NCBI GenBank assembly: GCA_938041455.1
Contig: CALITO010000007.1
Span: 23,302 to 87,301, forward strand
Direction: 5' to 3'
DNA: 64,000 nucleotides
From: an uncultured bacterium
Lineage (GTDB): Bacteria > Armatimonadota > JACIXR01
In this document: one piece after another, positions 26,701 through 33,391 of the stretch
How the letters are laid out: the number at the start of each line of letters is the position of its first letter
Position numbering within the stretch: position 1 is the stretch's first letter
Notes under the pieces: model-generated
What the model saw: only the letters and a program-made list of their open reading frames with translations
The model's database searches: none
Told to the model about the DNA's origin: nothing
Program-made: the position numbers and the translations under genes

Positions 26701-27217
26701 GGGAGCCCCAGAGCAGATAACCCTGCCAAAACTTATATCCTGGTCCGAACACCCCGAAGAAGGTGTCAGGTATTTCTCAGGGACCGCTCTTTACCTGAAA
26801 GATTTTGAATTTCCCGTAGGTCTTTATGGGAAAGGTAAACGATATATCCTTGATTTAGGGCGAGTGGAGGTTATTGCGGAGGTTATGCTAAACGGTAAGT
26901 ATCTTGGCACTTTATGGAAGCCCCCCTATCGCATAAATGTGACGGAAGCTATAAAACCGGGGAAGAATAGGTTGTTAATAAGGGTGACGAATTTATGGGT
27001 CAATAGGATGATAGGGGATGAGCGGTTACCGGAGGATAGCGAGCGCAATCCCGATGGGTCGTTAAGGAGTTGGCCTCAATGGTTATTAAAAAGTGAGCCG
27101 AACCCCACAGGACGCTTCACCTTCACCACCTGGAGGCTCTGGCGTAAAGATGAACCACTTCAGCCTTCAGGGCTCTTGGGTCCCGTCCACTTACAAATTG
27201 TGAGAGAGGAAAAGTAA
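23783..27217 (+). CDS. Secreted GH106-type alpha-L-rhamnosidase
   Basis: A 1,144-residue exported enzyme. A signal peptide (LLYLLSWLLTTAWG) is followed directly by FRQPPDWAKPWVYWFWLNG and ITKEGITADLEAMKRVGIGGVLIME, the opening of GH106 alpha-L-rhamnosidases. A TIM-barrel core contains THIDSWEVG and the GYSTSITDEFAYGGEADE segment. C-terminal regions include beta-sandwich carbohydrate-binding-like domains (ARWIWYPEG..., and a GH2-like jelly roll ending NRLLIRVTNLWVNRMIGDERLP). The start is TTG at 23783; no Shine-Dalgarno is visible and the upstream hairpin crowds it, so the true start or translation mode is uncertain. It is followed after 8 bases by a URO-D family gene. It likely releases rhamnose from pectin or ulvan-like glycans. 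Confidence 0.85.
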   Translation: MRVLLYLLSWLLTTAWGINPLEPGFRQPPDWAKPWVYWFWLNGYITKEGITADLEAMKRVGIGGVLIMEVDQGTPPGAVSFASPKWREFFKSIVSQAHRLGLKVNMNNDAGWTGSGGPWIPPELAMQRLTWSEIIVEGPKHIELNLPQPPTNFNFYRDIAVLAFPYLEEPALIPTWDSKAVFNFYPKPFSPPVHYPDVFKGKAIPLNQILCLTAQMDSEGKLSWDVPGGKWTIVRFGYTPTGQQNHPSPISGRGLECDKLSREAAEFHFNSFIKNLIEDVGPLAGKTLVATHIDSWEVGLQNWTARLREEFIKRRGYDLLSFLPVLIGRVVENREISERFLWDFRQTISEMVLENYAGGMRELANRYELRLTIEGYSTSITDEFAYGGEADEPMGEFWSWPKYGAASSCTEMASAGHTQGRRVIGAEAFTADNNERWLGYPGNIKEIADWAFCEGINRLVVHRYAFQPWLNVKPGMSMGPWGLHYERTQTWWEQSKAWHDYLARCQYLLQQGLFVADICMLVPEGAPQSLGGQPVLQRMTSPGRPFERPGYNFDFCPANVVYRMKVKDGKILLPDGMNYRVLVLPRFPRMSPNLLRKIGELIEEGAIVIGAPPLSSPSLEGYPRCDEEVQSLAKTIWGSLAPPSQLKERRYGKGRIFWGGHFSLPKGSEISSVVESARWIWYPEGNPLQGVSPGITRWFRKGFVVRGDSPLSSAQLVVTADNDFRCLINGQFVGEGNKWENLYSFDIKQNLKPGENEILISAHNGGDIPNPAGLICALLIRYADGSLQYITTEGSWQTASEKDGEEWIPAMELGYYGIGPWGDVIYPSIYYDIEEVCDLLAKMRVPPDFSYEPRRSPGSIRYIHRTLPEAEVYFIANQEAEAVDINCSFRVKERLPEIWLPETGEIKRPRNYREIGDRILLSLHLEPYGSIFVVFPKQRARVEWQALKIYEKPKVEKEILIGGGWEVRFPKGWGAPEQITLPKLISWSEHPEEGVRYFSGTALYLKDFEFPVGLYGKGKRYILDLGRVEVIAEVMLNGKYLGTLWKPPYRINVTEAIKPGKNRLLIRVTNLWVNRMIGDERLPEDSERNPDGSLRSWPQWLLKSEPNPTGRFTFTTWRLWRKDEPLQPSGLLGPVHLQIVREEK

Positions 27218-27225
27218 GACTTCCA

Positions 27226-28302
27226 ATGACATCAAGGGAATTGGTTATCTCCGCTATAGAACATAGGCACACACCACGCCCACCCTTCACTTTCTCTGCT
27301 ATGCCGGAACTTTATAAACGCCTCAAAGAAGACCTTCAAATGAACGACGAGGAAATGCGTGAGAGGTTCGGAGGGGATATAGTGGGTGTGGGTCCCATAC
27401 CTAAAAGACAAGCGAGTTCCATCGCCTATGCTGACCCCACGATAGAGGTTACACCCGAGGGATTCTATAGGGATATTTGGGGAGTAGATTTCCGCCTTGT
27501 GGAACACTCTGCGGGTAGATATGTTGATTTAGCCCGCCATCCCTTGCGGGATGTTTCCTCTGGCCGGGATATAGAAAACTATCCCTATTGGCCATCTGCT
27601 GACCTCTGGGATTATTCAACAATTAAGGCTCAATGCCTCGCCAATATCAACTATGCTACTATTGGGCATAGCAGAGGTTTCTTTGAGATAAGTTGGTTCC
27701 TACGAGGGATGGACAATTTCCTGAGCGATTTGCTCCTTAATCCTCCTCTTGCCTGTTGGTTGATGGATAAAGTTTTGGAATACCTTCTGGAAAGGATGGA
27801 AAGGGTTCTCAGTTCGGCAGAGGGCGAACTTACGATGTTTGAACTGAACGACGATGTGGGTGGGCAAAATGCGCTTCTTGTGAGCCCTGAGCACTGGCGG
27901 AAATACATAAAGCCTCGCTTGAAGGAGCAGGTGGAACTTTGTAAGAAATATGGGGTCAAAGTGCAATATCATTCCTGCGGAAGTGTGCGGGCAATTTTGC
28001 CCGACTTAATAGATATAGGTGTAGATGTGCTCAATCCTGTTCAGCCAAAAGCTCGGGGGATGGACCCATTTGAACTTAAGCGGGAGTTCGGTAGATACAT
28101 CACTTTCCACGGTGGGGTCGATGAGCAGGAGCTCCTGCCAAGAGGGAAGCCCGAGGAAGTGAGGAACTATGTAAAGAGATTAATAGAAGAAGTAGGGAAG
28201 GACGGAGGATTAATAGTAGCTCCCTGCCACACCCTTCAACCTGATACCCCAACGGAGAACATCCTCGCTCTTTATGAGCCAATTTGGGAAATGGAGAGTT
28301 GA
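27226..28302 (+). CDS. Uroporphyrinogen decarboxylase-family protein (MtaA/CmuA-like)
   Basis: A 358-residue URO-D fold protein. It opens MTSRELVISAIEHRHTPRPP, typical of this superfamily, and has YHSCGSVRAILPDLIDIGVDVLNPVQ (His/Cys zinc region), FHGGVDEQELL and VAPCHTLQPDTPTENI. These features match the corrinoid or one-carbon methyltransferase-like branch found beside glycoside hydrolases in Armatimonadota and Planctomycetota rather than HemE of haem synthesis. It is in one transcript with the GH106 gene (8-base gap). The substrate is unknown. It ends in TGA, showing TGA is a normal stop codon in this genome. Confidence 0.8.
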   Translation: MTSRELVISAIEHRHTPRPPFTFSAMPELYKRLKEDLQMNDEEMRERFGGDIVGVGPIPKRQASSIAYADPTIEVTPEGFYRDIWGVDFRLVEHSAGRYVDLARHPLRDVSSGRDIENYPYWPSADLWDYSTIKAQCLANINYATIGHSRGFFEISWFLRGMDNFLSDLLLNPPLACWLMDKVLEYLLERMERVLSSAEGELTMFELNDDVGGQNALLVSPEHWRKYIKPRLKEQVELCKKYGVKVQYHSCGSVRAILPDLIDIGVDVLNPVQPKARGMDPFELKREFGRYITFHGGVDEQELLPRGKPEEVRNYVKRLIEEVGKDGGLIVAPCHTLQPDTPTENILALYEPIWEMES

Positions 28303-28327
28303 AAAGAATGAACCGGAACAAAAGAGA

Positions 28328-28356
28328 TTGCTTGGGGAGGGTAAGGCGCCTATAAT
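28328..28356 (+). promoter_or_regulatory. Promoter with repeated leader
   Basis: TTGCTT (28328-28333), a 17-base spacer and TATAAT (28351-28356). From TATAAT to 28387 the sequence closely matches the left end of the inserted cassette at 49658-49694. It probably drives the broken HEAT gene and the MBL gene. Confidence 0.6.
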
Positions 28357-28387
28357 TTTTAAATGAAAGTGTTTATTAAACAAAATT
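28351..28387 (+). repeat. Copy of the promoter-leader repeat (also at 49658-49694)
   Basis: TATAATTTTTAA, then TGAAA, TTTATT, AACAAAAT occur in the same order and spacing as at 49658-49694, with about five or six differences over 37 bases. The distal part also resembles the right end of the cassette at 52299-52314. Confidence 0.6.
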
Positions 28388-28391
28388 TGTG

Positions 28392-28415
28392 CTTTTCCCC
28401 CTTTCTGGGGAAAAG
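28392..28415 (+). terminator. Hairpin in the leader of the HEAT/MBL unit
   Basis: A 9-bp stem (CTTTTCCCC at 28392-28400 with its complement at 28407-28415) and a 6-base loop, placed between the promoter and the first start codon. It could be a leader attenuator; no U-run follows. Confidence 0.4.
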
Positions 28416-28461
28416 AAGTGGCATTTACTCCACCAAGGGGGTCAAAAAGGAGGTGTTCCCT

Positions 28462-28671
28462 GTGAAGAAGAGAGGAAGAACAGAGTATTGGATAAAAAGG
28501 TTAGGAGATAGGAGTTGGTATGTGCGCCGAGAGGCTTGAGAGGTATTGAGTAAGATAGGGGACCCTCGCGCTGTAGAGCATTTGAGAGAAAAGTTGAAGG
28601 ATGAGAGCCTATCTGTGCGGGAGGCTGCTGAGGAGGTATTGGAAAAATTCAGACTAACTTCACATCCGTAG
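28462..28671 (+). pseudogene. HEAT-repeat protein gene with in-frame TGA
   Basis: A GTG at 28462 with an excellent AAAAAGGAGGTG opens a 70-codon frame that reads as PBS-lyase-type HEAT repeats: RLGDRSWYVRREA, then TGA at 28537-28539, then EVLSKIGDPRAVEHLREKLKDESLSVREAAEEVLEKF, ending TAG at 28669. The stop sits exactly where HEAT repeats carry Ala, so this is one gene broken by a point change or a remnant of a longer one. It precedes the MBL gene by 24 bases. Recoding is unlikely because TGA ends other genes here. Confidence 0.6.
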
Positions 28672-28695
28672 AAGAGTGGAAAGGGGAAGAGGGAT

Positions 28696-30261
28696 ATGGC
28701 GAAGGTGACGATTTTGGATGGAGCTCGCTCAATCGGCGGCTCAAAAATACATCTCCAAGCGGGGGAGAGGGGACTTCTGCTCGATTTCGGAATCAATTTT
28801 AAGAGATGGGCACTTTATTACGAGGAGTTCCTCGGACCTCGCACCGCAAGAGGTATAAACGACCTACTCGTCCTCGGGATCCTCCCTCCCCTTAAGAACC
28901 TCTATCGTAGGGACATCTTCCCCTCCGACTTCAACTTCTCCCCCCTGGATAAGGAACTACCTTTGGAGGCTGTTTTCATCAGCCACGCCCATCTCGACCA
29001 TTGCGGACATATAGGTCTTCTAAGGGGAGATATACCCATCTACACCTCCTCTTTGACCGCTCTTTTTATGAAGGCTATACAGGATACCGGTAAGAGCGGG
29101 CTTTTCAGCGAAATGGTTTATATAACTAAAAGGCAATCTTCCGAGGACCAAAGATTATTGGAATCAACTAAAAATAGGGAAGGGAAAACCTTTTTCCTAT
29201 TCGGGGATATAAAAGAAACTATGAAGGAGTTTTGGAGGAGGTCTCCCTACAGCGAGGGAACTCCTTTTGCTATGAAGCCTTTGTGTCCCGCGGAAAATAA
29301 GATAGGGGGTATGGAAATTCGCCATTATCCTGTTGACCACTCCATCTTGGGTGCCTCAGCATATGCCTTTCAAACCGAGGAAGGATGGATAGTATATACG
29401 GGAGACCTTCGCCTTGGGGGTAGTTTGGGTAAATCCACAGAGAAATTTGTGGAGGAGGTCGCTAACCTCCATCCCCTCGCCCTGCTCATAGAAGGAACGA
29501 ACCTACAAGAGGAAGAAGCGGGGAAGATAAGGGAAATAGATGTTTACGAGAATTGCCTCAAAGAGGTAAAGGAAGCAGATGGCAAGATGGTGGTGGCGGA
29601 CTTCGCCTCTCGCAATCTGGAACGCCTTCAATCCTTCCTCCAAATCGCTAAGGATACCAATCGGAAGTTGCTCATCTTGACCAAGGATATGTATCTCTTA
29701 GAAGCTCTGGACAGCGTTGAAGGGACCAACTTACATAATGACGAGAACATATATATGTTTGAGGAAATGGAGGAAGCTCGTCGCGCCTGGGAAAAAGGAC
29801 TTATAGAGAATTATAAAGAGAAGTTTATTGAACCGGCTGAAGTTAAGAGGAACCCCGGCGACTATATCTTGTGCTTGAGTTTTTTGGATATAAAGCATCT
29901 CACTGATACGGCTTCCGAGAGAGGAGGAATTTACATCTACTCCTCAAGCGAGGCATTCACGGAGGAGCAGGAGATAGATTTCAGGCGCCTCAACAACTGG
30001 CTGAAGTTTCTCAATCTTAAACCTATTGGTTTTTACCTGGATGAAAACTATAGACCCCATTTTACTCCCGGCTATCACTGCTCAGGGCACGCCAGCAGGG
30101 AAGAACTTTTTGAAATGGTGAGATGTATTCGCCCGAAGTTCCTCCTACCCCTTCACACGGAAGCCCCTCAGGCTTACCAGGATTTGAGCGATATAACACA
30201 TATATTATTAGATGATAAACGGACAAGGGAATTGGAGGTGAACTTCCTTGAGAAGCCTTAA
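28696..30261 (+). CDS. Beta-CASP metallo-beta-lactamase fold hydrolase (RNase J/CPSF-like)
   Basis: A 521-residue MBL-fold protein. It shows FISHAHLDHCGH (zinc motif, about 95-106), HYPVDHSILGASAY, YTGDLRLGG and, after a beta-CASP insert, FTPGYHCSGHASREELFEMVRCIRPKFLLPLHTE, where the last His and the SGHA/HxxE blocks match RNA-processing enzymes of the RNase J/CPSF group. It lacks the long C-terminal domain of classical RNase J. Likely an RNA or nucleic-acid hydrolase, acting in the cytoplasm. The ATG has GGGGAAGAGGG upstream; the next gene overlaps its end by 14 bases. Confidence 0.82.
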   Translation: MAKVTILDGARSIGGSKIHLQAGERGLLLDFGINFKRWALYYEEFLGPRTARGINDLLVLGILPPLKNLYRRDIFPSDFNFSPLDKELPLEAVFISHAHLDHCGHIGLLRGDIPIYTSSLTALFMKAIQDTGKSGLFSEMVYITKRQSSEDQRLLESTKNREGKTFFLFGDIKETMKEFWRRSPYSEGTPFAMKPLCPAENKIGGMEIRHYPVDHSILGASAYAFQTEEGWIVYTGDLRLGGSLGKSTEKFVEEVANLHPLALLIEGTNLQEEEAGKIREIDVYENCLKEVKEADGKMVVADFASRNLERLQSFLQIAKDTNRKLLILTKDMYLLEALDSVEGTNLHNDENIYMFEEMEEARRAWEKGLIENYKEKFIEPAEVKRNPGDYILCLSFLDIKHLTDTASERGGIYIYSSSEAFTEEQEIDFRRLNNWLKFLNLKPIGFYLDENYRPHFTPGYHCSGHASREELFEMVRCIRPKFLLPLHTEAPQAYQDLSDITHILLDDKRTRELEVNFLEKP

Positions 30262-32086
30262 ATTTCTCGCCTTCTTCCTTATGGCACTTCCTTTATCCGG
30301 TGCAGTCTATTATGTTGACATTCAGAATCCCAGCGCCTCCGATGATAACCCTGGCACAGCCCAATTGCCTTTTAGGAGCATAAATAAGGCAGCGCAGATA
30401 GTGGAGCCTGGCGATACCGTGGTTGTAAAGCCGGGAATCTATAGAGAACATATAAGGTTAGTGAAGAGTGGCAAATTGGGCGCGCCCATAACCTTCGTCG
30501 CCGACCCGCCCCATTCAGTGGTAGTGAGTGGGGCAGATATAATAAAGGGGTGGCAAAAAGCGGAGGGCAACGAGCCGATATATTTTGTAAGATGGCCTCA
30601 TCGCTTCGTAATAAATGTGCGTCCCGACGGCTCCCTTGTTGAGCACCATCCTGATGACGAAGAGCACAAACTGTGGGGTAGAGCGGAGTTGGCTGTTGTA
30701 GACGGCAAACTTTGCCTCCCTGCTCTTACCATTGAGGATTTAAGGAAACTCTGGCGCCTTCACGAAGAAGCTATGAAAGAAGGCAAACCTTCCCCCTCTC
30801 TCAAGCCTCCCCTACCTGATCTTGGCGGTCCTTTCGGGGGGATGTTCTGTGCTGATACTGAAAATCAACTCCTTTATATCTGGCTGGCAGATGGCTCCGA
30901 CCCAAATGAACACCAGGTGGAATGCGCCACCAGAGGTGCAGTATTTGGGCTGAGCCCTTGGGAAAATAAGGAAGGGGTGAAGTTCGTCTATGTCCGAGGA
31001 TTCGTCTTCCGTCACGCAGCCACTTTCCCCCAGAGAGCGGGTATCTGGCTTCTCGGGGCGCAAAACCTACTTGAAGATTGCATAATTGAGGAAATGGCGG
31101 GAGGAGGTGTAGCAGTGAATGGGACTGTTCGCAGATGTATCATTCGCCGTTGTGGTCATACTGGTGGAGGAGCAATCGGCGAGAATTTCTCCAATGAGGA
31201 CACCATTTGGGAGGATAACTGCTGGAAACCTATAGACAGGGGTTGGGATGCAGGCGGTTTCAAGTTAGCATTGGCCAAAAACGGGGTTTTCCGCAACTGT
31301 ATCTTCAAGCATAACGGTGGTCCAGGGCTTTGGTTTGACATAGATGTGAGAAATGTAGTAGTTACCAATTGCCTCTTCTATGGGAACGAGCACCAGGGAC
31401 TTTTCATAGAGATAAGCAGAAATATAACAGTCCTTGATAGCCTTTTCGCCTACAATGGGGTAGGAGTAGTGGGAGAAGTAGGAGAATGGGGCTGGGGAAT
31501 AGCGGGGCTTACAATAGCGGAAAGCCAAGATTGCCTCGTTGCTCGCAACACCTTTTATGGAAATAAAGATGGTATAGCCTTTAGGGAACAGGGACCTCGT
31601 CCCCTTCAAACGGAGGATGGAGAGATAGCCTATCACAATCAGGGCAATATAATTGTGAGGAATGTGCTGGCAAATAATAAAGGTTACCAATTGGCGCTTT
31701 GGTATGATAACCCGTTCTTCGGTTGGCATCCCGCTGAAAGGGAGAAATTCAAGGAGGAATCTGCTTATGAAGAGTGGGCGAAGGCTCATCCCCACCTCGT
31801 TTACGACCCCAAAGAAGCAGGAATGTTGATAGATTATAATCTATATTATGCTGGAGAAGGTGAGAAGTTGTTCCTCTACGGGGCTCCCTGGCGCCCGAGA
31901 TATAAAGAGTTGGGAAATTTAGCCACTTGGAATGAAGGAACCGGTTTTGACGCTCATAGTAAATTCGCTGACCCAATGTTCATCAATCCCCGAGGGGGTG
32001 ATTTTCGCTTTCAAACAGCCAGCCCCGCCCTTCAACTCCACGCCGGATGCCTACACCCCCCATCTATCCCAGGGGAAAGTGAATAA
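30248..32086 (+). CDS. Secreted right-handed parallel beta-helix protein
   Basis: A 612-residue exported protein starting at TTG 30248, with GGAGGTG 8 bases upstream inside the preceding gene. A signal peptide (LKFLAFFLMALPLSG) is followed by YYVDIQNPSASDDNPGTAQLP and PFRSINKAAQIVEPGDTVVVKPGIY, the classic opening of DUF1565/parallel beta-helix proteins. Repeats of the form NGVFRNCIFKHNGGPGLWF, NVVVTNCLFYGNEHQGLFI and NITVLDSLFAYNGVG define successive coils of the helix. It probably binds or cleaves polysaccharides outside the cell. It ends two bases from the convergent hypD stop with no terminator visible. Confidence 0.82.
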   Translation: MRSLKFLAFFLMALPLSGAVYYVDIQNPSASDDNPGTAQLPFRSINKAAQIVEPGDTVVVKPGIYREHIRLVKSGKLGAPITFVADPPHSVVVSGADIIKGWQKAEGNEPIYFVRWPHRFVINVRPDGSLVEHHPDDEEHKLWGRAELAVVDGKLCLPALTIEDLRKLWRLHEEAMKEGKPSPSLKPPLPDLGGPFGGMFCADTENQLLYIWLADGSDPNEHQVECATRGAVFGLSPWENKEGVKFVYVRGFVFRHAATFPQRAGIWLLGAQNLLEDCIIEEMAGGGVAVNGTVRRCIIRRCGHTGGGAIGENFSNEDTIWEDNCWKPIDRGWDAGGFKLALAKNGVFRNCIFKHNGGPGLWFDIDVRNVVVTNCLFYGNEHQGLFIEISRNITVLDSLFAYNGVGVVGEVGEWGWGIAGLTIAESQDCLVARNTFYGNKDGIAFREQGPRPLQTEDGEIAYHNQGNIIVRNVLANNKGYQLALWYDNPFFGWHPAEREKFKEESAYEEWAKAHPHLVYDPKEAGMLIDYNLYYAGEGEKLFLYGAPWRPRYKELGNLATWNEGTGFDAHSKFADPMFINPRGGDFRFQTASPALQLHAGCLHPPSIPGESE

Positions 32087-32087
32087 A

Positions 32088-33179
32088 TTAAAGGGCGAGG
32101 ACACCGTATTTGTAGTGGGCAGCGCAGGTGCCCTCTGAGGAAACCATACAGGGTCCTATCGGGTAGGAAGGAGTGCAAACCTTTCTGAATAGGGGACATT
32201 CACTTGGCTCCTTCACCCCTCTTATAACCTCCCCACACTTGCACAGGGGATTTTCCTCTACCTGGGGAATGTCCAGTCCTTCTAAGAGCCTTTCCGCATC
32301 ATAGTTTTTGTATTCCTCCTTTATTCCCAAGGCAGTGGAAGGGAGATATCCCAGCCCCCGCCACAGGGCGTCCCTCCTCTCAAAGACACGCCACATAATA
32401 TCCAATGCCTGGGGATTCCCCTCCTCCCTAACCGCCCTCCTATATTGGATTTTCACATCCGCTTCCCCCTTGTCCAGCATATCCAAAAGCATATATATTG
32501 ATTGAAGGATATCTAATGGTTCAAACCCCGCTATTACGCAGGGGATACCATATTCCTCGGGAATGAATCTATAGGGCTTGGCACCTATTATGGTGGAAAC
32601 ATGACCGGGGCAGATAAAGCCTTTTATATTTATCTCGCCCATTTCAAGGAGGGCTCTCATAGCGGGAGGAATGAGCTTGTGCAAACTGAAGACCTTGAAA
32701 TTGTCCATTTTTTCCTCCCTTGCTCTCAATATAACGGATGCTACACCGGGAGCGGTTGTCTCAAAGCCCACTGCCAAGAAGATGGAGAGTTTATGAGGAT
32801 TTTCCCTTGCTATTTTCAGGGCATCAAGAGGGGAATAGACGACCCTTATATCCGCTCCCTCCGCCCGCTTTTTCTCCAGGCTTCCCGTTTTCGCTGGCAC
32901 TTTCATCATATCGCCGAATGTAAGTAAGATGGAATCGGGAAGTCCAGCAAGGGCAAGTGCTCGCTCTATATCCTGCTGAGCAGTTACGCAAACGGGACAG
33001 CCAGGACCAGATATAACTTTTATGTTGGGAGGAAGCATCCCCCGTATGCCGAAACGGAAAAGGGAAACAGTATGCGTTCCACATACCTCCATAAATAGAG
33101 CGGGGAAATCATAAGCGGATATCCTTTTTAATAGCCCCTGAACAAGCTCTTTATTTCTGAATTCCTCTATGAATTTCAT
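32088..33179 (-). CDS. hypD: Hydrogenase maturation protein HypD
   Basis: A 363-residue HypD, which with HypC assembles the Fe(CN)2CO centre of [NiFe] hydrogenases. Diagnostic blocks are MEVCGTHT (Cys33), SGPGCPVCVT (Cys61, Cys64), FAVGFETTAP-like FLAVGFETTAPG, PGHVS and the C-terminal Cys set CKCGEV...CPLF...VCTP for the 4Fe-4S cluster. Its ATG overlaps the hypC stop by four bases. It is the last gene of the 17-kb hydrogenase operon. Confidence 0.96.
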   Translation of the reverse strand: MKFIEEFRNKELVQGLLKRISAYDFPALFMEVCGTHTVSLFRFGIRGMLPPNIKVISGPGCPVCVTAQQDIERALALAGLPDSILLTFGDMMKVPAKTGSLEKKRAEGADIRVVYSPLDALKIARENPHKLSIFLAVGFETTAPGVASVILRAREEKMDNFKVFSLHKLIPPAMRALLEMGEINIKGFICPGHVSTIIGAKPYRFIPEEYGIPCVIAGFEPLDILQSIYMLLDMLDKGEADVKIQYRRAVREEGNPQALDIMWRVFERRDALWRGLGYLPSTALGIKEEYKNYDAERLLEGLDIPQVEENPLCKCGEVIRGVKEPSECPLFRKVCTPSYPIGPCMVSSEGTCAAHYKYGVLAL

Positions 33180-33391
33180 TCTTCGGGTAGATGGGCGAGG
33201 ATGTTAAGCATTATATCCGCTTCTTCCTCGTCTATCTTGGAAATGGCGAAGCCGGCGTGGATTATCACATAATCCCCCTCTTTGACATCTTTCAAAAGTT
33301 CAAGGGAAACTTCCCTCTGTATCCCCCCTACCTCCGCTATCGCCTCTCTTCCCTCTATCTTCACTATTTTAGCCGGGGTGCCCAGACACAT
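33176..33391 (-). CDS. hypC: Hydrogenase maturation chaperone HypC
   Basis: A 71-residue HypC. ATG at 33391 is chosen: it gives MCLGTPAKI with the essential Cys2, and GGAGGTG sits eight bases before it. A TTG two codons upstream is too near the ribosome binding site. HypC carries the iron centre with HypD and docks on the large-subunit precursor. It overlaps the end of hypF and is coupled to hypD. Confidence 0.95.
   Translation of the reverse strand: MCLGTPAKIVKIEGREAIAEVGGIQREVSLELLKDVKEGDYVIIHAGFAISKIDEEEADIMLNILAHLPEE

Noticed and set aside
28537..28539. TGA read as an amino acid (code change)
   Set aside because: TGA ends the URO-D gene at 28300-28302, so it is a stop codon here. The HEAT frame is better explained as broken.
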